Notes: a model not told the origin generated them from the sequence alone. Numbered from the stretch's first letter, positions 18,654 to 27,676 are shown. The stretch is 64,000 nt of DNA from Emticicia aquatica (GCF_923079645.1 NZ_CAKLPY010000002.1:186001-250000); one strand, 5' to 3'. Made by a program: numbers and translations.

Positions 18654-18992
18654 TTAGTCTTGAAAACCACCAACCAATCCATTCACAACCGAAAGAGCAA
18701 AACCAAATAATAATGGTTGAATAAAGCCCGAAACACTAAAACCATCAACCAAATAAGCACAGAGATAAACAATCGCAACATTAATGACAAGATAGAAAAT
18801 ACCTAATGTCATAATCGTAATTGGAATTGACAGCAACTGGAGAACAGGCTTCACAAAAGTATTCAAAAAGCTCATTACCAAAGCTGCAATAATTGCCGTT
18901 GTAATTGTATCGACTTTAATATCGTGCAGAACTTGCGGCATAAAATAGATGGCAACTCCACAGCACGCCAAACGAATGAGGTAGTTTATCAT
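18654..18992 (-). CDS. Phage-holin-4_2-family membrane protein (PF04020-like)
   Basis: 112 residues with four predicted membrane helices (~1-20, 28-48, 54-80, 88-110). The NTFVKPVLQLLSIPITIMTLG core with FVKP and the FALSVVNGLVGG ending are typical of the YvlD-type membrane family that databases call phage holin family 4. Despite the name, these are ordinary chromosomal inner-membrane proteins of unclear role; no phage genes are nearby. It is 94 bp downstream of hisIE in the same direction. Confidence 0.85.
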   Translation of the reverse strand: MINYLIRLACCGVAIYFMPQVLHDIKVDTITTAIIAALVMSFLNTFVKPVLQLLSIPITIMTLGIFYLVINVAIVYLCAYLVDGFSVSGFIQPLLFGFALSVVNGLVGGFQD

Positions 18993-19086
18993 AATTTAAT
19001 GATTAAAAGTAAATGATGTAATAATAAATAAAATTAATAAATAAGCTACTCAAGTCCAAGAAATTGCATTATTACCAAACCTAATA

Positions 19087-19689
19087 TTATTTATGTCGGC
19101 TAATCAAAACATCGAGTACTTCATCAAACTCATAATTCTTTTGTTCTAAAAGCACTAAATAGTGATAAAATAAATCGGCAGCTTCACCTAAAAACAACTC
19201 TTTATTATCATCTTTTGCTTCAATTACCAACTCAACCGCTTCCTCTCCTACTTTTTGTGCAACTTTATTTACACCAAGTTTAAACAGCTCACTTGTATAA
19301 GATTTACTAGACGGATTGGTTTTTCTATCTTTTATAACCGCTCGCAAGTGATTGATAAACAACACTTTACCGCTATTTGACTCTTCAAAACAAGTATCAG
19401 CACCAGTGTGGCAAGTTGGGCCATCTGGCGTTGCATTAATCAATATTGTATCGCCGTCACAATCAATCAACGTATTTTTTACATGCAGAAAGTTATTTGA
19501 TGTTTCACCTTTTGTCCATAATCTTTGCTTACTACGACTAAAAAAAGTAACAATTTTTTCTGCTTGTGTTTTTTCGTAGGCTTCGGCATTCATGTACCCA
19601 AGCATTAAAACTTTCCCTGTTAGGGCATCTTGAATAATCGCAGGAATCAACCCATCTGGCGATTTATCGAAATCTATTGTTCTATTCAT
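19087..19689 (-). CDS. hisIE: HisIE: phosphoribosyl-AMP cyclohydrolase / phosphoribosyl-ATP pyrophosphatase
   Basis: 200 residues; catalyses steps 2 and 3 of histidine synthesis. HisI part: GKVLMLGYMN, FFSRSKQRLWTKGETS, metal ligands in CDGDT and CHTGADTCF. HisE part: KVGEEAVELVIEAKDDN and EAADLFYHYLVLL. A longer frame begins at TTG 19707, but ATG at 19689 gives the usual short N-terminus before IDFDK. Other his genes are not in the window, so the gene is detached from the rest of the pathway here. Confidence 0.96.
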   Translation of the reverse strand: MNRTIDFDKSPDGLIPAIIQDALTGKVLMLGYMNAEAYEKTQAEKIVTFFSRSKQRLWTKGETSNNFLHVKNTLIDCDGDTILINATPDGPTCHTGADTCFEESNSGKVLFINHLRAVIKDRKTNPSSKSYTSELFKLGVNKVAQKVGEEAVELVIEAKDDNKELFLGEAADLFYHYLVLLEQKNYEFDEVLDVLISRHK

Positions 19690-19807
19690 TACCAAAGTTA
19701 AGTTCAATTGAGTTATATTTCGATTATTGTCTAAATATATAACTACTTATAAAAAATTCTATAACTTTACAAAAGTACGGATGTTCAAAACTTAAACTTA
19801 CAAAAAC

Positions 19808-20254
19808 ATGAAAAAAGTTCTGCTCTTAACACTGTTATGCTTTACTTATGCCACAAAAGCACAAAAAAACACAGAAGATGAGTTGATTTATACAACAGTC
19901 GAAACAGTACCAGTTTTTGTGGGTGGTTATAAAGCTCTGTATTCTTTTGTTTGTGAAAATATAAATCCACCCAAAGACATTCCGAAGCACAAGCGACTCA
20001 GCAAGGTATTTATAAAATTTGTAGTTGAAAAAGATGGAACAGTAAGTTCGCCTGAAATTGTTAAAGGAATAAATGACCAATGTAACAATGAAGCCATACG
20101 AGTAATAAATTTATTGCCAAAATGGCAAGCAGGTGGAATGAAAAAATATGGTATTTGGAAACCTCTACGTGTTTACATGACATTACCGATAAACTTTTTT
20201 CAAAATAAATTCGACTGTGAAGCATCTTATAATCAAGCAATTATAAAAAAATAA
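19808..20254 (+). CDS. Secreted TonB C-terminal-domain protein
   Basis: 148 residues: signal peptide (MKKVLLLTLLCFTYATKA), a short linker, then a TonB_C fold (LSKVFIKFVVEKDGTVSSPEIVKG with NEAIRVINLLPKWQAGG). The domain normally contacts TonB boxes of outer-membrane receptors, but here there is no membrane anchor and no Pro-rich linker, so it is not a classical TonB. Such stand-alone proteins are frequent in Bacteroidota; role unknown. A variant box TAACTTTA lies ~50 bp upstream. Confidence 0.8.
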   Translation: MKKVLLLTLLCFTYATKAQKNTEDELIYTTVETVPVFVGGYKALYSFVCENINPPKDIPKHKRLSKVFIKFVVEKDGTVSSPEIVKGINDQCNNEAIRVINLLPKWQAGGMKKYGIWKPLRVYMTLPINFFQNKFDCEASYNQAIIKK

Positions 20255-20286
20255 AAAATATTTTGTATTTTTTTTGTACTTAACAC

Positions 20287-20317
20287 TTGACAAGTAATAA
20301 AAATCGCCTTACCTTTG
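20287..20317 (+). promoter_or_regulatory. tRNA promoter TTG-N20-TACCTTTG
   Basis: TTG (20287-20289), 20 nt, TACCTTTG (20310-20317): a full match to the Bacteroidota housekeeping promoter, 38 nt before the tRNA-Gly gene. Confidence 0.8.
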
Positions 20318-20354
20318 CACCACATTAAAACAGAGACATCAGTTTAAATGTAAT

Positions 20355-20427
20355 GCGAAAGTAGCTCAGTTGGTAGAGCGTAACCTTGCCAAGGTTAAGG
20401 TCGCGAGTTCGAGACTCGTCTTTCGCT
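20355..20427 (+). tRNA. tRNA-Gly (GCC)
   Basis: Full cloverleaf: acceptor GCGAAAG/CTTTCGC, D arm GCTC/GAGC, anticodon stem TAACC/GGTTA with loop TTGCCAA (anticodon GCC), T stem GCGAG/CTCGT with loop TTCGAGA. CCA is not encoded. Confidence 0.97.
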
Positions 20428-20435
20428 CTAAAAGT

Positions 20436-20461
20436 AAGCACCTAAGCGGTGCTTTTTTTTT
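20436..20461 (+). terminator. Terminator after tRNA-Gly
   Basis: AAGCACC / GGTGCTT stem with TAAGC loop and a T run. It separates the two tRNAs, unless read-through feeds tRNA-Leu. Confidence 0.8.
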
Positions 20462-20498
20462 CAAGAATAAGGTTAAACTTATTCATCTTAAATTGTTT

Positions 20499-20584
20499 GC
20501 CGAGGTGGTGGAACTGGTAGACACGCAGGACTTAAAATCCTGTGAGCTTTTAAACTCGTACGGGTTCGATTCCCGTCCTCGGTA
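20499..20584 (+). tRNA. tRNA-Leu (TAA)
   Basis: 86-nt class II tRNA: acceptor GCCGAGG/CCTCGGT, anticodon stem CAGGA/TCCTG with loop CTTAAAA (anticodon TAA), a long variable arm (TGAGCTTTTAAACTCGTA), T arm CGGGTTCGATTCCCG. CCA is not encoded. Confidence 0.97.
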
Positions 20585-20585
20585 C

Positions 20586-20619
20586 AAATAACTCGTTGAT
20601 TATCAGCGAGTTATTTTTG
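20586..20619 (+). terminator. Terminator after tRNA-Leu
   Basis: AAATAACTCG / CGAGTTATTT stem with an 11-nt loop followed by T-rich sequence. Confidence 0.8.
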
Positions 20620-20658
20620 TTTTATAGTATTTCTCATCAGTCATAGTTAATATTTCCG

Positions 20659-20666
20659 TACCTTTG
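20659..20666 (+). promoter_or_regulatory. -7 box TACCTTTG directly before the helicase start
   Basis: Perfect TAnnTTTG match ending 4 nt before the ATG at 20671, so transcription would begin at or next to the start codon (leaderless mRNA). No clear -33 element is present. Confidence 0.5.
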
Positions 20667-20670
20667 CTGT

Positions 20671-22599
20671 ATGGATTATTTCAAAAAACTTCTTGATTTA
20701 TTAAAACTAGAGCGTGAAGAAGACCACGCTCAGTATCGCAAACTCACCGAACAATCTTCCGTTTCAGAGCGTCGTGCCAATGGACTTACATGGTATCCGA
20801 TTGCCATTCGTGGCTCAGAAATGAGTCGAGGCGATTATTTAACAGTTGAGGTTGAGCGAACAACTCATCAAGATATTTCTCACCAATTGCGTTTCGGAAT
20901 GCCCGCTGTTCTATTTGGCAATTATGACCCCCAAAAAGACCGTGTAGAAGGTATTATTGCACACCAAAGTGGTAATAAATTAAAAATTACACTTCGTACC
21001 GACGAATTACCTGATTTTGCTCGTGATGGAAAATTAGGTATCGACTTGCTTTTTGATGATAATTCTTACGATGAAATGCAGGCGGCTCTAAAGTCAGCTA
21101 ACGACCTATCAGAAAAGCCTGAAGGTACTGCGGAAGGCCGCCCGTTAGTCAGAGTTTTAACGGGTGAAAAAACACCAACTTTTAATGAAAATTTATATCC
21201 AATTTCATTTCCAAAACTAAATATTTCGCAAAATCAGGCAGTAAATAAAATCCTTTCTGCCAATGAGTTAGCAATTGTTCACGGCCCACCAGGAACTGGA
21301 AAAACCACAACTTTAGTACAAGCAATAAAGGCTTTAATTAAACAAGAGAATCAGAAAACGGGCGGCGTTCCGCTATTGGTTGTAGCACCAAGCAACACTG
21401 CTGTTGACTTATTGAGCGAAAAACTCCACGAAGAAGGCTTAAATGTGCTTCGTGTAGGAAATCCAGCTCGTGTAAATGAGCGTTTGATGTCGTTGACTTT
21501 AGATGCTAAAATGACCGACCATCCGATGATGAAAAACACCAAAACACTCAAAAAACAAGCCAATGAGTACAAAAACATGGCTCATAAATACAAAAGAAGT
21601 TTTGGAAAATCAGAGCGTGACCAACGTAAATTACTATTTGAAGAAGCTCACAAAATAATGAAGGAAGTGGGCAATATTGAGCAGTATATCATTGACGATT
21701 TAGTTACAAAAGCCCAAGTTATTACAGCAACTTTAGTCGGAGCAAATAATTATACAGTCAGAAATCTTAAATTCCATACGGTAGTTATCGACGAGGCTGG
21801 GCAAGCATTAGAAGCTGCTTGCTGGATTCCGATTTTAAAAGCTCAAAAGGTTGTTCTGGCAGGCGACCATTGTCAACTTTCACCAACAATCAAGTCAAAT
21901 GAAGCTGCAAAAAATGGTTTAAGTACAACTTTGCTTGAAAAATGTGTTGCTCTTCATCCTGAATCTGTGACACTTTTGGAAGAACAATACCGCATGCATG
22001 AGCAAATTATGGCACATTCTTCTAAAATTTTCTATCATAATAAACTTAAAGCTCATCATTCGGTGGCAAAGCATCTCCTTTTTGCCAATGATTCACCCTT
22101 GACATTTATTGATACGGCTGGCTGTAGTTTTGATGAAAAACTTGGCGGCACAAGTTCGACGAATCCTGAAGAAGCTGCTTTTTTAGTGAAACATTTGAGT
22201 GATTTTGTAGAAGAATTGAAGAAAAAATTCAGCACGAACAATTTCCCCAGTATTGCCATTATTTCGCCTTACAAGCAACAGATTACAATTTTAAAGGAAC
22301 AACTCGAACATTTGCCTGATTTGCAAGAGGTCTTAGCTCATATTTCAGTAAATACAATTGATAGTTTTCAAGGACAAGAAAGAGACATTGTATATATTAG
22401 CCTTACCCGAAGTAACACAGAAGGTGCGATTGGCTTCTTATCAGACATACGTCGCATGAATGTAGCCATGACTCGTGCAAGAAAAAAACTTATAGTTATC
22501 GGTGACAGTGCAACACTCTCAAACTCACCATTTTATGCTGATTTCATTACTTTCTCGCAAGAAATCGATGCTTATAAAAGTGCTTGGGAATGGCTGTGA
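20671..22599 (+). CDS. Upf1/IGHMBP2-like superfamily 1 helicase
   Basis: 642 residues. Seen: an N-terminal beta-barrel region, Walker A HGPPGTGKTTT (~208-218), Walker B VIDEAGQA, motif III LAGDHCQLSPTI, motif V NTIDSFQGQERDIVYISLTRS and motif VI NVAMTRARKKL. The order and spacing are those of the SMUBP-2/Hcs1 (Upf1-like) SF1B group, 5'-3' DNA/RNA helicases; the bacterial members have no settled function. Monocistronic, with a possible leaderless start. Confidence 0.92.
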   Translation: MDYFKKLLDLLKLEREEDHAQYRKLTEQSSVSERRANGLTWYPIAIRGSEMSRGDYLTVEVERTTHQDISHQLRFGMPAVLFGNYDPQKDRVEGIIAHQSGNKLKITLRTDELPDFARDGKLGIDLLFDDNSYDEMQAALKSANDLSEKPEGTAEGRPLVRVLTGEKTPTFNENLYPISFPKLNISQNQAVNKILSANELAIVHGPPGTGKTTTLVQAIKALIKQENQKTGGVPLLVVAPSNTAVDLLSEKLHEEGLNVLRVGNPARVNERLMSLTLDAKMTDHPMMKNTKTLKKQANEYKNMAHKYKRSFGKSERDQRKLLFEEAHKIMKEVGNIEQYIIDDLVTKAQVITATLVGANNYTVRNLKFHTVVIDEAGQALEAACWIPILKAQKVVLAGDHCQLSPTIKSNEAAKNGLSTTLLEKCVALHPESVTLLEEQYRMHEQIMAHSSKIFYHNKLKAHHSVAKHLLFANDSPLTFIDTAGCSFDEKLGGTSSTNPEEAAFLVKHLSDFVEELKKKFSTNNFPSIAIISPYKQQITILKEQLEHLPDLQEVLAHISVNTIDSFQGQERDIVYISLTRSNTEGAIGFLSDIRRMNVAMTRARKKLIVIGDSATLSNSPFYADFITFSQEIDAYKSAWEWL

Positions 22600-22614
22600 A
22601 AAAGTAAATTAACT

Positions 22615-22653
22615 AAAAAAGGTAATTGTTCTAACAAAACAATTACCTTTTTT
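22615..22653. terminator. Bidirectional terminator after the helicase
   Basis: AAAAAAGGTAATTGTT / AACAATTACCTTTTTT hairpin with a 7-nt loop between convergent genes. Confidence 0.9.
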
Positions 22654-22655
22654 CC

Positions 22656-23483
22656 TTATTCTCCAACAGGTTTTCGATAGGCTTCAAATGGTATTTTCAG
22701 CAAACTTCCTAATCTAGCATTTTCTTCGGGTTTCATGTGCGTATCAATGCCATAAACGATTTTATCACGGTCGAGTGTCAGATAAGTTCCAAACAATCTA
22801 TCCCAAATGGAAAAGATATTTCCATAGTTGGAATCAGTATGAGGTAGTACATAATGGTGATGAACTTTGTGCATATCTGGGGAAACCAGTACCCAACTCA
22901 TGGTATTATCTAGCCATTTCGGAATAACAATATTGGCGTGATTGAACTGGGAAAGTAAAACTGAAATGGCTTGATACATAAAAACCATCCACATAGGAGC
23001 TCCTGCAATAACAATTCCCATAGTCGTAAAAATAAAGCGAAAAACACTCTCTCCAGGGTGATGTCGATTAGCTGAAGTCGTATCTACATTTGTGTCTGAA
23101 TGGTGTACCAAATGGAATTTCCACATCCATTTTACTTTATGTTCTGTCCAATGCACAAACCAAGCTCCAATCAAATCTAGTAGTAATAACCCAACAATCG
23201 TAAACGCCCAAAGTGGCATTTCTGGCAACCATTGCAAAATACCAAAATGATTTTTCACTGCCCAATCGGCCGATTTTAATAAAATAAAGGCTAAAGCGAA
23301 ATTAACGATGATGGATGTGATGGTAAAAAAAATATTGATTCCTGCGTGTTTGATTTTGTTATATTTGAAATTAAACAAAGGAATGGCATATTCAACCATC
23401 CAGAAGAAAGCAATTCCACCAACCAAAATAATACTTCGATGAGATGACGGAATCGTAGCAAAATAATCTACTATTTGTTGCAT
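22656..23483 (-). CDS. Sterol desaturase / fatty acid hydroxylase family protein
   Basis: 275-residue integral membrane di-iron protein with four or so helices. All histidine boxes are visible: HWTEH, HLVHH (WKFHLVHHSD), NRHHP, and HKVHHHY. The family hydroxylates or desaturates lipid chains or rings; the bacterial substrate (fatty acid, carotenoid or sphingolipid) cannot be told. The gene stands alone. Confidence 0.9.
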   Translation of the reverse strand: MQQIVDYFATIPSSHRSIILVGGIAFFWMVEYAIPLFNFKYNKIKHAGINIFFTITSIIVNFALAFILLKSADWAVKNHFGILQWLPEMPLWAFTIVGLLLLDLIGAWFVHWTEHKVKWMWKFHLVHHSDTNVDTTSANRHHPGESVFRFIFTTMGIVIAGAPMWMVFMYQAISVLLSQFNHANIVIPKWLDNTMSWVLVSPDMHKVHHHYVLPHTDSNYGNIFSIWDRLFGTYLTLDRDKIVYGIDTHMKPEENARLGSLLKIPFEAYRKPVGE

Positions 23484-23652
23484 AAGTTTATAGGGTCTTT
23501 AGTTTGATTTCCTAAAAATAATACCAAAATCAATCAGATTATAATTTTATTTCATAAAAAGTTATAAATATTTATAATTTTTCTTTAATTTGTGATATTA
23601 TAACTTTTGTGAGTAAATTTCTACTATTTTTAAAAGGCTTAATTGATTTTAG

Positions 23653-24171
23653 ATGAAAAAGTGTGTTTTCCTTGACCGTGACGGTGTGTTAAATGAAGAA
23701 CAAAACGACTATGTGAGTCGTGAAGAAGATTTTGTGATTAGAAACGGCGTAGTTGAAGGCCTTACTTTACTAAAACAAGCAGGCTATTTGCTCATAGTTG
23801 TCACCAATCAAGCGGGAATTTCCAAAGGAATGTACACTGAAAGTTTAGTTAGAGACTTTCACAATATCTTGCAAGACAAATGTGGTGGAATCATTGATGA
23901 CCTTTATTTCGCCAAACATCACCCAAATTATACTTCAAACTCGCTTCTACGCAAACCTGATTCGCTAATGCTTGAAAAAGCGATGGCAAAATATCACATT
24001 GATTCAACTCAATCTTTTATGATTGGCGATGCAGAAAGAGATGTAAAAGCTGGAAAAAAAGCTGGAGTAAAAACTATCCATATAACTGGTGGAAAGGAAA
24101 CAACCAATTTAGCTGACTGGCAATTTGGCAGTCTGCTCGAAGCTTCACAATTTATTACCAAAGCTATCTAA
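23653..24171 (+). CDS. HAD-IIIA phosphatase, GmhB-like (heptose bisphosphate phosphatase)
   Basis: 172 residues. HAD motifs: FLDRDGVLNEE (nucleophile D8 and acid D10), VVTNQAGISKG, RKPDSLMLEKA and IGDAERDVKAGKKAG. The order matches GmhB, which removes the 7-phosphate of heptose-1,7-bisphosphate for lipopolysaccharide core. Odd: the zinc loop that normally reads CxH..C.C before RKP is here FAKHHPNYTSNSLLRKP, with no cysteines. It could still be a heptose or a related sugar phosphatase. Confidence 0.85.
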   Translation: MKKCVFLDRDGVLNEEQNDYVSREEDFVIRNGVVEGLTLLKQAGYLLIVVTNQAGISKGMYTESLVRDFHNILQDKCGGIIDDLYFAKHHPNYTSNSLLRKPDSLMLEKAMAKYHIDSTQSFMIGDAERDVKAGKKAGVKTIHITGGKETTNLADWQFGSLLEASQFITKAI

Positions 24172-24174
24172 TAA

Positions 24175-24300
24175 TCAAGCGTGTCTTTTTTCAATAGCTG
24201 CTTTTGGAGTAGCTTTTCCATAAGCTGGACATTGTTGGCGACGGCAAGAAGCCATTCCGATAATCATTAAAAGGCTTAAAATCAGCAATTTAGACTTCAT
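24175..24300 (-). CDS. Small lipoprotein, 41 residues
   Basis: ATG at 24300 gives MKSKLLILSLLMIIGMASC, a complete lipoprotein signal with C19, then RRQQCPAYGKATPKAAIEKRHA. A longer frame to 24393 has no signal-peptide-like start and crosses an inverted repeat, so the shorter form is preferred. Function unknown; tiny lipoproteins with a CPAYG-like motif are something I associate with Bacteroidota, but I cannot name a family. It follows arginine decarboxylase by ~98 bp. Confidence 0.65.
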   Translation of the reverse strand: MKSKLLILSLLMIIGMASCRRQQCPAYGKATPKAAIEKRHA

Positions 24301-24328
24301 ATTTGTATTTTGAATTTTAGAATATTGT

Positions 24329-24365
24329 AAACTTTGTGTAGTACTTTTTTTACCACACAAAGTTT
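24329..24365 (-). repeat. Inverted repeat between arginine decarboxylase and the small lipoprotein
   Basis: AAACTTTGTGT (24329-24339) and ACACAAAGTTT (24355-24365) form a perfect 11-bp stem. There is no T run after it on the minus strand, so it is a weak terminator or a leader structure of the small lipoprotein mRNA. Confidence 0.5.
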
Positions 24366-24398
24366 GCTTTATTAAACGTAATCTTGCTAACAATTATT

Positions 24399-25895
24399 TT
24401 ATGATAATGCTTCTTCAGGAAGCTCCTCTGCAATTTTCTTTACTTTCTTTGCGTTCCCATTCGTAGTTAATTTTTGAGGTTCGGCTTTTTTTTCAGACTT
24501 AAAACCTAAAATTTTCAACATCGAATCGCTGTCTTGCTCGGGTGAAAATAACTCAGTCGTTATATTCCCATCTTCATCCAAATTTACCAAAACGTGTTGT
24601 GGAGCTGGAATCAAGCAATGTTGAATTCCTCCATAACCGCCCAATGATTCTTGATAAGCTCCTGTATGGAAAAATCCGATGTATTGGTCCTCATTATCAA
24701 TGTCAAAAACTGGCAAGTACAAATCTTCCGAGTGAGCTTCAGTATTATAAAAGTCGGCCGAGTCACAAGTTAACCCACCAAGATTTACTTTTTCGTACGG
24801 GCTATCCCAATTATTGACTGGCATCATGATATACTTCTGGCCAATCCCCCAAGAATCAGGCAATTGTGTAATAAATGAGCCATCAATCATGTACCATAAC
24901 TCACGGTCGTTTTGCTGTTTTTTATCAATAACTTTATAAATAACCGCTCCGCTTTCACCAACCGTATAGCTACCAAATTCGGTAAAAATATGTGGTACTG
25001 GTACGTTATTTTTGTTACAAATCCATTGGATATTTTCAATAATTTCGTCAATCATTGCTTGGTAATCATAGTTAAAAACCAGCGATGTTTGAATCGGTAA
25101 ACCTCCGCCAATATCAATCGAATCAAGCTCTGGACAAATCTTTTTCATTTCACAATACTTAAACATAAAACGAGTCAATTCTGACCAATAATATGCGTTA
25201 TCTTTGATACCTGCATTGATGAAAAAGTGCAACATTTTTAGTTTAAACCGTGGATTTGGCTTGATTTTTTCCAAATACAAACTATTAATATCGTTGTAAC
25301 GAACACCCAAACGTGAGGTATAAAAAGCAAAATTAGGTTCTTCATCAGTAGCAATTCTGATGCCAACACTTACGGTCTCAGAGGTTGAGTTTTCGAGGTA
25401 ATAATCAATTTCTTTCAGATTATCTAAAATCGGAATACAATTGACAAATCCATCATTATGCAAAGCCGAAATATCTTCTAAATACTTTGGACGTTTATAG
25501 CCGTTACAAATGACATAAGTATTATTATTTATTTTTCCATCTTCGTACAAAGCTCTGATAATATTAATATCAAAAGCCGATGAAGTTTCGAGATGAACAT
25601 TACTTTTTAAGGCAGTTTCGATAACAAACCTAAAATGCGAAGATTTTGTACAATAGCAATAAGTATAATTGCCTTTATAATTGTACTTTTTCATTGCATT
25701 CCTGAAAAGTAATTTTGCATTGTCAATATGCTCTGCTATTTTTGGTAAATAGCTAATTTTCAATGGAGTACCATATTGATTGATAATATCTGTTAGTCGG
25801 ACATTATTAAATAGTAAAGTATGGCTTTCGTCAACACCAAATTCCCGTGTAGGAAACTCAAATGTTTGTTCTATAAGGTCAATATAACGTTTCAT
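24399..25895 (-). CDS. speA: Arginine decarboxylase (PLP fold III, short form)
   Basis: 498 residues; makes agmatine from arginine for polyamines. Seen: PLP lysine K84 in YCTKSSHF, HLETSSAFD, the phosphate-binding glycines DIGGGLPIQ, EFGSYTVGESGA, and the active-site CDSADFYN. It is shorter than E. coli SpeA (~658) and is the compact Bacteroidota form. The last ~30 residues are a Lys/Glu-rich tail (KAEPQKLTTNGNAKKVKK) absent from the fold. The upstream 311 bp shows no strong promoter. Confidence 0.92.
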   Translation of the reverse strand: MKRYIDLIEQTFEFPTREFGVDESHTLLFNNVRLTDIINQYGTPLKISYLPKIAEHIDNAKLLFRNAMKKYNYKGNYTYCYCTKSSHFRFVIETALKSNVHLETSSAFDINIIRALYEDGKINNNTYVICNGYKRPKYLEDISALHNDGFVNCIPILDNLKEIDYYLENSTSETVSVGIRIATDEEPNFAFYTSRLGVRYNDINSLYLEKIKPNPRFKLKMLHFFINAGIKDNAYYWSELTRFMFKYCEMKKICPELDSIDIGGGLPIQTSLVFNYDYQAMIDEIIENIQWICNKNNVPVPHIFTEFGSYTVGESGAVIYKVIDKKQQNDRELWYMIDGSFITQLPDSWGIGQKYIMMPVNNWDSPYEKVNLGGLTCDSADFYNTEAHSEDLYLPVFDIDNEDQYIGFFHTGAYQESLGGYGGIQHCLIPAPQHVLVNLDEDGNITTELFSPEQDSDSMLKILGFKSEKKAEPQKLTTNGNAKKVKKIAEELPEEALS

Positions 25896-26206
25896 GTTCT
25901 GAATTTCTGAGTGGTATTTATTGATTTGGTCAATAAATTAACCAATAAAATTTGCCGTCTTCTACGGAGTGATGATGGAAAATTGAAAATTATGTGCAAA
26001 TGTCATATTAAATTAAGAACTTTGCAATGAATTTATTAGCTTTATCAAACAAAATTAAGATTAAAAAATAAGGAATTACTAGTGTACGTTTCTTAGTAGG
26101 ATATAAAATCAAAAAAACACTTTTATTTGCACAAATAAATTTGCATTTTGTTACAATCTATCCAATCTCTTAATTTATAACTACTAATTGTGTTACCATT
26201 ATTTTC
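25896..26206. other. 311-bp divergent intergenic region, speA / mpl
   Basis: AT-rich, no gene. Contains a short inverted repeat TTGGT...ACCAA (25926-25945) near the speA start and probably both promoters. I find no clean TAnnTTTG box, only the partial TAATTTAT (26171-26178). Confidence 0.5.
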
Positions 26207-27676
26207 ATGAGCAAAAAAATACATTTTATAGCTGTTGGTGGTGCTGTGATGCACAATCTTGCCCTTGCTTTACATAAAAAAGGGTATCAAGTAACGGGTT
26301 CAGATGACGAAATCAATGACCCTTCAAAAAGTAGATTGGCAGCGGTAGGTCTCCTGCCAGCAGAATTAGGATGGTTTCCTGAAAAAGTTACTGCTGATTT
26401 GGACGCTGTGATTTTAGGAATGCACGCTTTTGTGGATAATCCAGAATTAGCCAAAGCTCAGGAATTAGGTTTGAAAATTTATTCTTTTCCCGAATATATT
26501 TACGAACAAAGCATTAATAAACAACGTGTTGTGATTGCGGGAAGTCACGGAAAAACGAGTATTACGAGTATTATTCTACACGTTTTGAAGTTTTATAACC
26601 GTAAATTTGATTATTTGGTAGGAGCTCAAATCGAAGGATTTGATATAATGGTTGAACTCAACGATGATTCGCCTGTAATCATTATCGAAGGAGATGAATA
26701 TCCTGAATCAAAAATTCACTTAAAATCGAAATTTTTATTTTATCATCCACATATTTGTTTGTTAAGTGGTGTTGCATGGGACCATTTCAATATTTTCCCA
26801 ACTTTTGAAAGTTACGTTCAAACTTTTGAAGAATTGGCAGATGGTTTACCTAAAGCTGGCAGTATTATCTATGATGAAACAGATGATATTGTAAAAGTAA
26901 TTGGAGAAAAAGACCGTAGTGATGTAGCTAAGTTTCCGTACAAAGCCCATCCGTACAAAGTCGAAAATGGAAAATGTATTTTATTGACAGATAAAGGAGA
27001 TGTTTCTTTAGAGATTTTTGGTGAACATAATATGAAAAACCTCAATGGAGCAAGAATTATTCTTGACCGTTTGGGAATTACTGACGAAGAGTTTTACGAA
27101 GCAATTAAGCATTTTTCTGGTGCATCAAAACGCCTCGAAAAACTTGGTGAAAACAGCAATACGCTTATTTATAAAGATTTTGCTCACGCTCCGTCGAAAC
27201 TTGAAGCAACAACCAATGCGACAAAATCACTTTACCCAAATCGTCGTTTGGTAGCGTGTTATGAATTGCATACTTTTAGCAGCTTAAATAAAGATTTTTT
27301 ACCACAATATGACAAAAAAATGAACAATGCCGATTTGGCAATTGTTTTTTATTCTCCACACACGCTAGAAATGAAGCGTTTACCAATGATTTCGCCAGAA
27401 GATATTAAAAAAGCATTTGGAGATGAAGCACTATTGGTATTTACAGACGCCCAACAATTAAAAGACTTTTTGTTGAATCAAAACTGGTTTCAAAGTAACC
27501 TTTTGATGATGTCATCAGGAACTTTTGGTGGCATTGACCTAGCAAAATTATCAACTGAAATTTTGGAAAAAGAAGTGAAAGAAGAATTTCCGAAAGTAAA
27601 AGTCATTTCTCAACCAAAAGAAGACAATTCTTGGTCTGGATTATTGACCCAATTTAAAAAAGTATTTGAAGGATAA
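26207..27676 (+). CDS. mpl: Murein peptide ligase Mpl (UDP-MurNAc:tripeptide ligase)
   Basis: A 489-residue Mur ligase. Seen: the Rossmann start HFIAVGGAVMHNLALALHKKG, P-loop GSHGKTSIT (112-120), IIEGDEYPES, GEHNMKNLNGA, and DFAHAPSKLEAT. The combination matches Mpl, which reattaches recycled L-Ala-D-Glu-mDAP to UDP-MurNAc, rather than MurC. Acts in the cytoplasm. Single gene; the recycling partners are not in the window. Confidence 0.92.
   Translation: MSKKIHFIAVGGAVMHNLALALHKKGYQVTGSDDEINDPSKSRLAAVGLLPAELGWFPEKVTADLDAVILGMHAFVDNPELAKAQELGLKIYSFPEYIYEQSINKQRVVIAGSHGKTSITSIILHVLKFYNRKFDYLVGAQIEGFDIMVELNDDSPVIIIEGDEYPESKIHLKSKFLFYHPHICLLSGVAWDHFNIFPTFESYVQTFEELADGLPKAGSIIYDETDDIVKVIGEKDRSDVAKFPYKAHPYKVENGKCILLTDKGDVSLEIFGEHNMKNLNGARIILDRLGITDEEFYEAIKHFSGASKRLEKLGENSNTLIYKDFAHAPSKLEATTNATKSLYPNRRLVACYELHTFSSLNKDFLPQYDKKMNNADLAIVFYSPHTLEMKRLPMISPEDIKKAFGDEALLVFTDAQQLKDFLLNQNWFQSNLLMMSSGTFGGIDLAKLSTEILEKEVKEEFPKVKVISQPKEDNSWSGLLTQFKKVFEG

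Noticed and set aside
18654..18992. Prophage remnant suggested by the holin family name
   Set aside because: The family is chromosomal YvlD-like membrane protein; no other phage gene is present.
20355..20584. Two tRNA genes as a possible integration site
   Set aside because: No integrase, no direct repeat of a tRNA 3' end and no foreign-looking genes nearby.
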